From: Clostridium tertium
GTDB taxonomy: Bacteria > Bacillota > Clostridia > Clostridiales > Clostridiaceae
Assembly: GCF_017873245.1 (NCBI RefSeq)
Contig: NZ_JAGGJY010000012.1
Span: 62,001-126,000 of the forward strand
Length of the DNA: 64,000 bases
Direction: 5' to 3'
Shown here piece after piece: positions 44,067-52,559 of this stretch (position 1 is its first letter; each line of letters begins with the position of its first letter). Under the pieces are notes generated by a model. That model ran no database searches. It saw only the letters and a list, made by a program, of their open reading frames with translations, and had not been told where the DNA came from. Position numbers and translations under genes: made by a program.

Positions 44067-47000
44067 TTACCTCCTTGTTTTAGTGTTCTTAGCTAGTCCA
44101 TTACTTACTATAGGTATTACAGCTTCTCCAACTACTCTGTCATTCATCATTAATATTACCCGTTTATCAGTATTTAATATCTCCTGGAGTCCATTAATAA
44201 CAGATTTAGCAGTTTGAATTGCAGTGTCTTTTATCATGTTTTCGCTTTGTAAATGATTTTTGACTTTACTTCCTCTAGGTAATTCAACTACTTCATATCC
44301 TCTTTCATTAATAGCTGTAAGACCTCCTTGGAAATAAGAAGTTCCTAAAGCGTTACCAACCATATTACCTGTCATTCTTTCTGTATAATATACAGTTTTA
44401 GCATATTTAGTTTCTGGTTGCCATCTATTCCATTCACCAAACATTCTTTGCCAGAATCCTATTATCTTTCCAGTTGAGCTATCAACATTTTTTTGCAGCT
44501 CATTATTCATACTAAATATTTTATTCACAGCTTCTTTTCTTGTGTTTTCAGCTTGATCTACTATCCCATCTCTTTGCCTTTTAGCATCTTGAATCATTTT
44601 ATCCGCCTGTTCTGCTGTTATAGCACCTGTTTCATCTCTCCCTCTAATTACTAATGCTAATGTCTTCTCATATTCATCATTCGCTATCGCTATAGCTTTA
44701 TCTCTACTCTCATTTAATTGCCTTATATGTTCTCCTGCTTGTTCTGCGGTTATCCTTGTATCGTAATCTTTCATTCTTTGAAGAATAATTTGTGCTTCAA
44801 TCTCATTTTCACTTAATGCTTTTACTGCATTTTCTCTCATCATATTTTGCAATGCTGTAATCTGCTTAAATTCATCATTAGTTATATCTCTTTTTTCTTG
44901 ACTTGCAATATTTAATATTTCAATTATACTATTTTCATAGTTCTGCGCTTGAGCTTTTCTATCTTCATAAAACATAGCTGTCTTATTAAGTATATTAACT
45001 TGTTCTTCAGATGTTAAAGAATTTTGAGTATTAAACATTTCTTGTAATTGAGCTATACTATCATTTTTTTGTTTTTCATAACCAGCTATAATTTGAGTAC
45101 TCATTTCGCTAAATTTAGTAGTCATATCAGTTTTAATCTGATCCGATATAACAGTTGAATTAAGGTATAGGCTTTGCATTTCATTTTTAGCACTATCATC
45201 TAGTTCTACATATGCTCCTACTGCAGTTTTAGTAGCTTCACTTATTTTTGTTACTGTTGCCTGTGCTGAATTAGCTGCATAAGTTCCTGCTGTGTTCATT
45301 GTTTGTGCAGTATATTCTATTTTATCTGCAAATAAATCAACCTCTGGAATAACCTCTTGACTTAAACCCTTATAAATTGCATATCCTGCTCCTGCTATTG
45401 CTGCTCCTGCTAAAACGTAAGGTGCTGCCGCAACTACAACTCCACCTAATGAACTTGCTAAACCTGCAACTCCACTAGCTCCACCAGCTAATTTTGCTGC
45501 TGTTCCAACTGTTTCGGTTGCTATTTTAGCTGCTCCTAATTTACCTGATAGTTTACCAGCTACTTTTAATACTCCTCCAAATCCTTCTGCTAATTTACCT
45601 ACACTTCCGACTACTGGTCCTACAGTAGCACTTAAAGTTGCCAATTTAATTATATTTTCTTTAGTAGCAGGACTTAACTCATTAAACTTTCGGATTAAAT
45701 CTTTTACTACAACTAATCCGTCTTTGATGGTTGGTAGTAATTGAACCCCTATATCCCTAGCCATCTCTACAATTTCATTTTTTAACATTTCAATTTGTGA
45801 TTCTGTTGTTGCATATCTTTGATTTGCTTCATTTGTTAACGCTGAGTTATCTTCCCATGCCTTAGTTCCCATATTAATAGAATCCTCTAATAATGTTCCA
45901 GCATTAGCAGCTCTAAGTAAACTATCTCTAAGCCTTACTTCTTTTATTCCCATTTCCTCTAACATTTCTATTGCAGAAGAACCAGCACTTTCAGCGTTGC
46001 CTAGTCCTCTTATAAATGCAATAAGCGCTGTTGCTGCATCTTTTTCAAATGCTTTTTTAAACTCTTCGCCTGTCATTCCTGCTATTTTTCCGAAGTTCTC
46101 TAATTCTTTAGAGCTTTTTACCACTGAATTAATTTCTGATGTAGTCATTCCTAATGAAGCTGCTACTTCTTTAAATGCTTTTGAATTATTAGAAGCCATT
46201 AATTCTAATTCTCTCATAGACATTCCAGTTAATTCAGATAACTTTTTAGCTTTCTCAGAACCTATTGTTGCAGCTGCTTGCATCTTTACCATGACTTTAG
46301 ATATAGCACTACCACCCATTTCCGCTTCTATACCAACAGAAGAAAATGCACCAGCTAATCCTAAAGTTTGTGCTTCTGTCATTCCTATTTGCTTACCAGC
46401 ACCTGCAAGCCTTAATCCCATAGCAACAATTTCACTTTCTGTTGTAGCTAAATTATTACCTAAATGAACTATAACAGAACCTAATTTATCAAACTGATCC
46501 TGTGGCATTTGTGTTACATTTGCTAATCTGGCTAGTGAAGTTGCTGCTTCTTCACTGCTCATATTAGTGCTATCACCAAGCATTACCATACTTTTCGTAA
46601 AACCTAAAATACTTTCTGTCTTTATTCCTAATTGTCCTGCGGCTTCTGCAACTCCTGCTATTTCTACAGCGCTTTGTGGCATTTCCTTAGACATTCCTCT
46701 AATTCCTTCGCTTAATGCACTAAATTGTTCTTCTGTTGCATCTACAGTTTTTCTTACACCTGCAAATGCACTCTCCCATTTTACCTGTGCATTTACTGCA
46801 GCCGCTCCCATTGCAACTATAGGTAATGTTACAGTTTTAGTTAATGTCCCACCTGTCTTACTAGCCTTTTCTCCAAAGTTAGATATATTTTCTCCTGCAT
46901 TCTTAAGACTTTCTCCTGCTTGAATCCATTTTGAATTTTGCTTATCTAATTCTATATTTGTTTTCTTCAATTCTCCTTGAACTTTAGATAGTTGAGATTC

Positions 47001-47477
47001 AGCTTCATTTAATTTCACTTTATGGTTATTTACACTAGTAATATTCTTATCTACTACAGCTTTTTGTTCTGTATATTCCGCATTAACTTTATCTAATTGA
47101 TCCTTTAACTTTTTAGCTTCTTCTGATTCTTCTCCATACAGTTTAACTGCATCTTTATATTCTTTCTGTAAATTTTGTTTAGTAGCTTTCAATTCTTGTA
47201 GTTTTTTATTATTTTCTTCAGCTCTATTACTAGCCTTTTCTATACTGTCTTTATATAAATTAATTTTATCCTTAAGAGTTTCAGTTTGCTTTGCTAAAGC
47301 TTCTTGCTTATATTTCAAATCATCTGTATTTTTCCCAAACTGATTTAATCTATCTCCTGCAAGCTTAATTTCGCTTTGAGTAAGCTTATATTGACTATTT
47401 ATCTCTTTAAGCTTTTTATTATGTTCGTTATCATCTATAGTGAATATGGTACTTACTTTTCTTATAGATTCACTCAA
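44067..47477 (-). CDS. Phage tape measure protein (TP901 family)
   Basis: 1136 residues. A long N-terminal coiled coil (10-200) leads into the TP901 core (VKWESAFAGVRKTVDATEEQF at about 235, then EIAGVAEAAGQLGI). Hydrophobic helices (about 655-720) and a second coiled coil with repeated RDEA-type heptads (850-1010) follow. It sets tail length and may enter the host membrane during DNA injection. At about 3.4 kb it predicts a tail near 150-170 nm by the usual rule of about 1.5 angstrom per residue. Start TTG with AGGAGG seven bases upstream. Confidence 0.94.
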   Translation of the reverse strand: MSESIRKVSTIFTIDDNEHNKKLKEINSQYKLTQSEIKLAGDRLNQFGKNTDDLKYKQEALAKQTETLKDKINLYKDSIEKASNRAEENNKKLQELKATKQNLQKEYKDAVKLYGEESEEAKKLKDQLDKVNAEYTEQKAVVDKNITSVNNHKVKLNEAESQLSKVQGELKKTNIELDKQNSKWIQAGESLKNAGENISNFGEKASKTGGTLTKTVTLPIVAMGAAAVNAQVKWESAFAGVRKTVDATEEQFSALSEGIRGMSKEMPQSAVEIAGVAEAAGQLGIKTESILGFTKSMVMLGDSTNMSSEEAATSLARLANVTQMPQDQFDKLGSVIVHLGNNLATTESEIVAMGLRLAGAGKQIGMTEAQTLGLAGAFSSVGIEAEMGGSAISKVMVKMQAAATIGSEKAKKLSELTGMSMRELELMASNNSKAFKEVAASLGMTTSEINSVVKSSKELENFGKIAGMTGEEFKKAFEKDAATALIAFIRGLGNAESAGSSAIEMLEEMGIKEVRLRDSLLRAANAGTLLEDSINMGTKAWEDNSALTNEANQRYATTESQIEMLKNEIVEMARDIGVQLLPTIKDGLVVVKDLIRKFNELSPATKENIIKLATLSATVGPVVGSVGKLAEGFGGVLKVAGKLSGKLGAAKIATETVGTAAKLAGGASGVAGLASSLGGVVVAAAPYVLAGAAIAGAGYAIYKGLSQEVIPEVDLFADKIEYTAQTMNTAGTYAANSAQATVTKISEATKTAVGAYVELDDSAKNEMQSLYLNSTVISDQIKTDMTTKFSEMSTQIIAGYEKQKNDSIAQLQEMFNTQNSLTSEEQVNILNKTAMFYEDRKAQAQNYENSIIEILNIASQEKRDITNDEFKQITALQNMMRENAVKALSENEIEAQIILQRMKDYDTRITAEQAGEHIRQLNESRDKAIAIANDEYEKTLALVIRGRDETGAITAEQADKMIQDAKRQRDGIVDQAENTRKEAVNKIFSMNNELQKNVDSSTGKIIGFWQRMFGEWNRWQPETKYAKTVYYTERMTGNMVGNALGTSYFQGGLTAINERGYEVVELPRGSKVKNHLQSENMIKDTAIQTAKSVINGLQEILNTDKRVILMMNDRVVGEAVIPIVSNGLAKNTKTRR

Positions 47478-47489
47478 ATTTTCACCTCC

Positions 47490-47756
47490 TTAAAAAAGGT
47501 CTGAAAAGCTTTCTACATATATTTCTTTCTCTTCTTCTTCTGAATTTCCAGAAATTATATCAATTACTTCTCCTACAACTTCTCTTAAATTGTTCTTGAA
47601 GTAGTTACTATGCAATTCTTCTAAAATTAAAACTTGTCTTAATGTAGAATTTAAGAACTGTTCCTCTGACATACTTAATTGATGTCTTGCTACATAGTAA
47701 AAATAATCTAAGTTAAAATCTTTAATTTCTACTTCTTTCCCTCTGCTTTTTGATTT
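47490..47756 (-). CDS. Tail assembly chaperone, -1 frameshift extension (GT product)
   Basis: The frame is open from the slippery run at 47762-47754 to TAA at 47490, about 88 codons. It contains an internal ATG (47672) that alone would give only 60 residues. It overlaps the end of the upstream chaperone gene in the -1 frame and lies between the tail tube and tape measure genes, exactly the gpG/gpGT layout of siphophages. The acidic C-terminus reads GNSEEEEKEIYVES. The full fusion would be about 198 residues and should bridge tail tube and tape measure during assembly. Confidence 0.82.
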   Translation of the reverse strand, partial: KSKSRGKEVEIKDFNLDYFYYVARHQLSMSEEQFLNSTLRQVLILEELHSNYFKNNLREVVGEVIDIISGNSEEEEKEIYVESFSDLF

Positions 47757-48085
47757 TTTTTTACTTCTGACTTTATTTGAAACTCTGAGACATCGTTTAA
47801 CTCTTGATTAAGTAAATCTAAAGTTATATTACTTAATGTTTCAATTGCTTTTATGTTAATAAGCATATTGTTTTTTATATCTTCTTCTGATATCTCTTTA
47901 TTTGACATGCATCTTAATATAGCTGGTAGCTTTTCGAAGTCATTTTCAAAAGCATATGAGTAAATCAATAGAAAGGCGTTTCCGTATTCCTTATGCATTT
48001 TGATAAGTGCATTAAAGTCTAATTTCAACTCTATTTCTTCATTATTTAAATTAATTTTGTAAGTTTTTATTTCATTTACTAACAT
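47729..48085 (-). CDS. Tail assembly chaperone (gpG-like)
   Basis: 118 residues from ATG at 48085, with GGAGG eight bases upstream; the frame is open to 48100. Mostly helical, beginning MLVNEIKTYKINLNNEE and including LKLDFNALIKMHKEYGNAF. It is the abundant short chaperone that coats the tape measure protein. Near its end, GTA-AAA-AAA-AAT forms a slippery site from which a fraction of ribosomes shift to -1 and make the GT fusion. Confidence 0.85.
   Translation of the reverse strand: MLVNEIKTYKINLNNEEIELKLDFNALIKMHKEYGNAFLLIYSYAFENDFEKLPAILRCMSNKEISEEDIKNNMLINIKAIETLSNITLDLLNQELNDVSEFQIKSEVKKNQKAEGKK
47753..47762 (-). promoter_or_regulatory. Programmed -1 ribosomal frameshift site
   Basis: Nine A residues on the minus strand give slippery heptamers A-AAA-AAA (47762-47756) and A-AAA-AAT (47759-47753), both in the correct phase with the upstream frame. 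The -1 frame continues open into the downstream frame. Confidence 0.75.
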
Positions 48086-48107
48086 TAATAATTCCTCCAA
48101 ATAAATT

Positions 48108-48130
48108 AAGGTAGTCGTATTGACTACCTT
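48108..48130 (-). terminator. Hairpin after the major tail protein gene
   Basis: Perfect 9-base arms (AAGGTAGTC/GACTACCTT) with a five-base loop; AATTTATTT follows on the minus strand. It lies inside the late operon. Confidence 0.55.
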
Positions 48131-48133
48131 TTA

Positions 48134-49003
48134 TTAAGCTGTTGTAAAATCTATTATTGTATCTGCTAATAGTTGTCCATGTATATCTCTTACATTTGTT
48201 ACCATTACTGCATACTTTGTAGAAGCAGTTAAATTTTGTTTAGGATCTATAGTAATTACTTTATTAGCTCCATCTATTTTTATGGTTGAATCAACTACAG
48301 TAAAATCATTTTTTAATAAGCTAACTGTATAACTTACAATTGGGTTATTGAAAGTTAATGTTATATTATTAGCAACATTAACCGAACTTGCTCCATCTGT
48401 TGGATTTCCTGTTACAGTAAGCTCATTTATTACTTCTGTACTAGGTATTACTACAGTTTTACCCCAATTCTTTTTATGAGTTTCTTCATTAAAGCCTTCA
48501 TCAGTTGTTTTTACTGTATGTTTCCATATACCATTTTCTAAAGGCATAAATAATCCATTTAAAGAAACTGTTTGATACTCTGTCTTTCCTTCTTTTGTCT
48601 TTGCTTTATCTTCTGGAATACTTAATTTCCCTTTAAATAATGTTAAATATTCTTTAACTCCACCACTTAATGTTTTTTCTACCATCAAAGCAATATAAGG
48701 TGGTTGGTCATATGCACTCTCAATAATCCCTCCATTAGCTGCTTTCTTTTTGCCTAGTAATGTAGCATAATCATTTGTACCTATTGAAGCAAAGTCTAAA
48801 GTAACTTCTATTTCTCCTAAAGAATTTTCGCTATCATATAACCTATTTTCAGCATATATCGTTGCTTGTTCTTCATTAGCTGTTATAGATATTTCTCTAA
48901 GTCCTGGTAAATATTTAGCAGCTTCATAAGTTGGTGTTTCTTCTTCTGTAGTTAAAATTGCATAATATGCTTTTTCTACACCCGTAGTAATCTTTTTAGA
49001 CAT
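48134..49003 (-). CDS. Major tail tube protein with C-terminal Ig-like domain
   Basis: 289 residues. Residues 1-190 resemble the phi13/TP901-type major tail protein (KYLPGLREISITANEEQATIYAEN, then EVTLDFASIGTNDYATLLG). Residues 195-289 form a separate Big_5/SbsA-type Ig-like domain (NPTDGASSVNVANNITLTFN, STKYAVMVTNV) that would project from the tail surface. AGGAATAAGA precedes the ATG. Confidence 0.87.
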   Translation of the reverse strand: MSKKITTGVEKAYYAILTTEEETPTYEAAKYLPGLREISITANEEQATIYAENRLYDSENSLGEIEVTLDFASIGTNDYATLLGKKKAANGGIIESAYDQPPYIALMVEKTLSGGVKEYLTLFKGKLSIPEDKAKTKEGKTEYQTVSLNGLFMPLENGIWKHTVKTTDEGFNEETHKKNWGKTVVIPSTEVINELTVTGNPTDGASSVNVANNITLTFNNPIVSYTVSLLKNDFTVVDSTIKIDGANKVITIDPKQNLTASTKYAVMVTNVRDIHGQLLADTIIDFTTA

Positions 49004-49005
49004 TC

Positions 49006-49350
49006 TTATTCCTCACTTTCATAATTAAATCTTAATATATAATGAAAGAGCTTAGAATCTTCCTCAAATCGAGAACCTCCAAACTCTTTCATAAATTCAT
49101 TTTCTTTCATTAAATTTTTAATAGCCTTAACTATCGCTGTATAACTTCCTTTAGTAAATACATCTATTTGTATTCTATAATTAGTTTCTATTTCTTCATT
49201 TTCTGCGTATAAAGAACCCTCTTCATTCAGTACTTCATATTCAATATAAGGTGCTGTTGTATTATCAGGAGCTTTTAAAAGATATATTTTATTTCCTACT
49301 AAATTCGTTATTCTTTCATCAAATAAAGCTTTTCTTATTAATTCTTCCAA
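49006..49350 (-). CDS. Tail completion protein, DUF3168-like
   Basis: 114 residues. The N-terminal IRKALFDERITNLVGNKIYLLKAP and Y-R-I-Q-I-D-V-F core resemble DUF3168 tail terminator proteins, which cap the tail at the head end. Start TTG at 49350, immediately after the stop of the HK97 gp10-like gene, with AGGAGG eleven bases upstream. Confidence 0.8.
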   Translation of the reverse strand: MEELIRKALFDERITNLVGNKIYLLKAPDNTTAPYIEYEVLNEEGSLYAENEEIETNYRIQIDVFTKGSYTAIVKAIKNLMKENEFMKEFGGSRFEEDSKLFHYILRFNYESEE

Positions 49351-49698
49351 TTACTTAAGCACCTCCTTAGCTATAATATTTACTGCCTTATCAGATACCT
49401 TATCTACTGCATTACTAAAGAATCCTATATGTTTTTTATTCTTGCTAGATCCAAACTCATTCTCTATATCTTGAACTGTATCTCCTTTTATTTCAAAGCC
49501 TAAATCTCCATCAAATCTTTTTATGGTACTTTTCCATCTCTTTTTCATTTGGCCACTTGCTTCTGGTGAGTTATCTATTACTGATTGCTTTACTATTTCA
49601 GCACCTTCTTTTAATGCTTTTCTTTTCTTCTTATCAGAAATATTCATATCATCTAAATCATTAAAAATATCATCAAAACCTTTAATTTGAATTGCCAT
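49351..49698 (-). CDS. HK97 gp10-like tail component
   Basis: 115 residues with KALKEGAEIVKQSVIDNSPEASGQM near the N-terminus, the usual signature of HK97-gp10 family proteins (tail completion / head-tail joining). It overlaps the head closure gene by 17 bases and abuts the tail completion gene. Confidence 0.85.
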   Translation of the reverse strand: MAIQIKGFDDIFNDLDDMNISDKKKRKALKEGAEIVKQSVIDNSPEASGQMKKRWKSTIKRFDGDLGFEIKGDTVQDIENEFGSSKNKKHIGFFSNAVDKVSDKAVNIIAKEVLK

Positions 49699-50020
49699 TA
49701 TTAATCACCTGCAATTTAGTCTTTATTTTCAATTCTTTATTTAGATATTTTATATTATCAATTTCAATGATTTCATATCTCTGCCCTTTAAAGAGAATAA
49801 AGCAATCTGCATCTACATTTTTATGGTACCTTGTATGAAAAACTGTTATATTCTCCGATATGTTTTGTTTACTACTCCAATATTCTTTACCATAAAGGTC
49901 ATTAACATCTGCCCAAGCCTTTTGAAAAGTAACATAACCCTCTATAGGAAACCCATCATCATCATAAGTAGTTTCTTTTCTTTGAAACTCTATTCTATGC
50001 CTTAATTGCCCTACATTCAT
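49682..50020 (-). CDS. Phage head closure protein
   Basis: 112 residues beginning MNVGQLRHRIEFQRKE, then AWADVNDLYGKEYW, diagnostic of the SPP1 gp16/HK97 gp7-like head-tail adaptor family that seals the portal after packaging. It overlaps its neighbours by a few bases on both sides, indicating translational coupling. Confidence 0.9.
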   Translation of the reverse strand: MNVGQLRHRIEFQRKETTYDDDGFPIEGYVTFQKAWADVNDLYGKEYWSSKQNISENITVFHTRYHKNVDADCFILFKGQRYEIIEIDNIKYLNKELKIKTKLQVINNGNSN

Positions 50021-50295
50021 ATAACATCACCTTGACTATATTTAAGTTGAATTAATATAGTATCCAATCCGAATGCTACTTTACTTACATTCTTTCCTAT
50101 AGTTTCAACAGCTCTATTTTCATACCAATGATTTACTAATATTTTTACAGCTAACTTATACTTTTCTTTATTATAATTTTTCATTATCCCAGCATCTGTT
50201 AGATATTCTTCTGCGGAAGCTTGTAATGATTTTATTAGTGAATCTTCCTCATTACCATCTACCCTAAGAAATAACTTTAATTCTTCTAATTCCAT
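50017..50295 (-). CDS. Head-tail connector (gp6-like)
   Basis: 92 residues, helical, with LEELKLFLRVDGNEEDSLIKSL at the N-terminus and LVNHWYENRAV in the middle, typical of phage gp6-like DNA-packaging/connector proteins that form a ring below the portal. GAGGTG lies five bases before the ATG. Confidence 0.9.
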   Translation of the reverse strand: MELEELKLFLRVDGNEEDSLIKSLQASAEEYLTDAGIMKNYNKEKYKLAVKILVNHWYENRAVETIGKNVSKVAFGLDTILIQLKYSQGDVI

Positions 50296-50312
50296 AATTC
50301 ACCTCATAAAAA

Positions 50313-50340
50313 AGAGAATGAGAATTAAATCTCACTCTCT
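50313..50340 (-). terminator. Terminator after the Rho-N/SAP-like gene
   Basis: 11-base arms (50313-50323, 50330-50340) with one G-U wobble on the minus strand and a six-T run after; overlaps the stop codon at 50325. Confidence 0.7.
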
Positions 50341-50480
50341 AAAATAGCTTGTATAATATCAGCTTTCTTCATAGTTGAAGTAACTTTTATCTCTTTATTT
50401 TCTGCAATAGATTTTAACTCAACTACAGTAAGTGAATTATAATCTGTTTCAGCTCCTTCATTATTCAATGATAATGTCAT
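50325..50480 (-). CDS. Small Rho-N/SAP-like phage protein, 51 residues
   Basis: ATG at 50480 lies 10 bases after the capsid stop; TAA ends at 50325. The C-terminal 35 residues (LTVVELKSIAENKEIK, then MKKADIIQAILE) match the SAP/HeH or Rho N-terminal helix-extension-helix pattern that binds nucleic acid. Such mini-proteins often lie between capsid and connector genes of siphophages. The ribosome binding site is weak, so translation may be coupled to the capsid gene. Confidence 0.75.
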   Translation of the reverse strand: MTLSLNNEGAETDYNSLTVVELKSIAENKEIKVTSTMKKADIIQAILESEI

Positions 50481-50490
50481 TGGAGCATTT

Positions 50491-51693
50491 TTAGGGAGTT
50501 ACAGCAACTTCAACTTCCGCTTTTACTATAGCTTCTGCATCAACTGTTTGAATATCTAATCTTTCCCTTACTTTTATTCCAGTTTGGTCTTTACTCCATA
50601 GATCTCCTGCCTCTGTTGATATTTCTATAGTCATATTTTCTCTGTCAAATATAGTAATAGCCTCTTTTAAATCTCCACAAATAAATGGATGTTTCCAAGC
50701 AGTCTCTTCTCCTGAACTTCCAACTCCCTTAGATTTTAAAACCTTATTAGACACTACAGTAACTGGATAAATTCCAAATAATAATTTTTGAGTTAAATTT
50801 GTTGGATTAGGTTGTAATACATATTTACCATCTGAATCTTTTAATTTATCTAACCAATTGAATCCATTTTGGTTTGTTAAAATACCTGATGTAACAACAA
50901 TAGCTGGATCTAATTTAACATTAAATATATCTTTTAATCCATCTAAATCCTTAATAGCAACCTCTTTTGAAGTTGTAATTTCATTAATCTTATTTACTAT
51001 TAAAGCATTTCTAGTTGCCTTACTTTTCTTAGCTATCCATCTTCTTAAATAACCTAATATATTTTCAGCAGTATCTTGTAGTAATTCTCTTGTTACCTTT
51101 AAAATTCCACCTTTCTTCTTAATTTTGTATGATATTTTTGCAAATTGTGGAGTTGACACTTCTTTAAATTCTGCTTCTTCTTCTACATTGTCAAAAGGGG
51201 TTTGGTCTGCTGCTTTTTCTATAACCCTAGTTCCTGTTTCTGTAGATACAGTTTCAACATTAACTAAATTTTCTAATGCATCTTGACTTCTTCTTAATTC
51301 CTTTATTGAAGTTTGAATGTCTTGAGGAACTGTTAACCCTCCATCTGCTTCAGTTCCTTCTTTCATTGAATTTTTTAATATTTGCATATCTTTTTCTGCT
51401 ACTGGTGTCTTTGTTAACCCAGCTTTTATAGCATTAACAAAAGCATTACCAACTTCCTTTGCTTTATTAACAACTCCTGATATAACCGTTGCATTATCAT
51501 TTTCAATATCATCTTTTATTTTCTCTTCTGCTTCATCTTCTAGATCATATAGAACATCAAACTTCGCTTGAAGATTAACTAATTCACCCTTAGCAGCCTT
51601 TGCTTCTTCTACCTTATCATTATTTATTAAGTTTTTAACTTCTGCTTTTTTAGCATTAATTTTATCTAATAATTCTCTTAATTCTTTATTCAT
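50491..51693 (-). CDS. Major capsid protein (HK97 fold)
   Basis: 400 residues. An N-terminal coiled-coil delta/scaffold domain (1-110, Glu/Lys-rich) is removed by the protease after assembly. The HK97 core follows with NSMKEGTEADGGLTVPQDIQ, GILTNQNGFNWLDKLKD and DRENMTIEISTEAGDLW. GAGGG lies seven bases before the ATG. Confidence 0.95.
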   Translation of the reverse strand: MNKELRELLDKINAKKAEVKNLINNDKVEEAKAAKGELVNLQAKFDVLYDLEDEAEEKIKDDIENDNATVISGVVNKAKEVGNAFVNAIKAGLTKTPVAEKDMQILKNSMKEGTEADGGLTVPQDIQTSIKELRRSQDALENLVNVETVSTETGTRVIEKAADQTPFDNVEEEAEFKEVSTPQFAKISYKIKKKGGILKVTRELLQDTAENILGYLRRWIAKKSKATRNALIVNKINEITTSKEVAIKDLDGLKDIFNVKLDPAIVVTSGILTNQNGFNWLDKLKDSDGKYVLQPNPTNLTQKLLFGIYPVTVVSNKVLKSKGVGSSGEETAWKHPFICGDLKEAITIFDRENMTIEISTEAGDLWSKDQTGIKVRERLDIQTVDAEAIVKAEVEVAVTP

Positions 51694-51734
51694 TTACTTT
51701 CCCTCACTTATTTATTAATTTTTGCATAAAAAAA

Positions 51735-51755
51735 GAACTAGATTAAGTCTAATTC
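51735..51755 (-). terminator. Terminator after the head protease gene
   Basis: 8-base arms with one wobble (51735-51742, 51748-51755); a seven-T run follows on the minus strand, overlapping the protease stop. Confidence 0.65.
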
Positions 51756-52559
51756 CATTAATAATTTAGCTTTTTCAGCTTCTATATCATTTTCTTTCTC
51801 TTTTTCTTTTTCATTTATTTTTTCATTTATTTTTTTAATAACTGTATCAACTATAGAATTAATATCAATAGTATTATCATCTTTCTTCAAATCCTCAGGA
51901 ATATTTTTATATTTATCAAAATAATTTGAAGCACACGCAACAGCTATAGCTGAATCTTCAACTTCAATATTAAAATATTGAGCTGCTTTATCTCCTGTTA
52001 GCCATGTTTCTTCATGCATCATTGTTCTAATATCATCTATATTTACTCCTTCTTTTAAGTTTTCAGAGTAAACATTAAGAATAGTTTCACAACAAGCATC
52101 TAAATCATCAGCCATTTTTCTAAATTCTGCTGCATTAAAACCTCCCCATATTCCCATCCAAGGATCATGTATCATTGTTTGAGCTGTTTTAGGTATTATA
52201 ACTTTATCGCCAGCTAACATTATTACAGATGCAATACTTGCAGCTAATCCATCAACTCTAACAGTTTTATTACATTTTTTTCTTTTAAGCTGATTATATA
52301 TGGCAAGTCCCGCATAAACAGAACCTCCTCCACTATTTATATAGATATTTAAGTCCCTATTTTCATCAATAGAATTTAAAATCTCTAAAACATCTTGTGG
52401 ACATTTATCTTCATCACACCATTTACCCCAGCTATCACTAACAATATCTCCATAAAAATAAAGTTCTTGATTAGTTAATTCATTTCTAAATTCCATATTT
52501 CCAACTTTATTAAGTTTTCCATCTTTTCCTTTAGATTTGAATTCAAGTGTTCTTCTCAT
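51738..52559 (-). CDS. Prohead ClpP-type maturation protease
   Basis: 273 residues from ATG at 52559, eight bases after AAGGGGG; the frame is open to 52568. A ClpP-like serine protease fold has INSGGGSVYAGLAIYNQL, the nucleophile Ser in GLAASIASVI and the catalytic His in TMIHDPW. The C-terminus is a Glu/Lys coiled coil. It trims the capsid N-terminal domain during head maturation. It overlaps the portal gene. Confidence 0.93.
   Translation of the reverse strand: MRRTLEFKSKGKDGKLNKVGNMEFRNELTNQELYFYGDIVSDSWGKWCDEDKCPQDVLEILNSIDENRDLNIYINSGGGSVYAGLAIYNQLKRKKCNKTVRVDGLAASIASVIMLAGDKVIIPKTAQTMIHDPWMGIWGGFNAAEFRKMADDLDACCETILNVYSENLKEGVNIDDIRTMMHEETWLTGDKAAQYFNIEVEDSAIAVACASNYFDKYKNIPEDLKKDDNTIDINSIVDTVIKKINEKINEKEKEKENDIEAEKAKLLMELDLI

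Noticed and set aside
45997..46467. 156-residue plus-strand frame opposite the tape measure gene
   Set aside because: Shadow of the repetitive TP901 core; no ribosome binding site.
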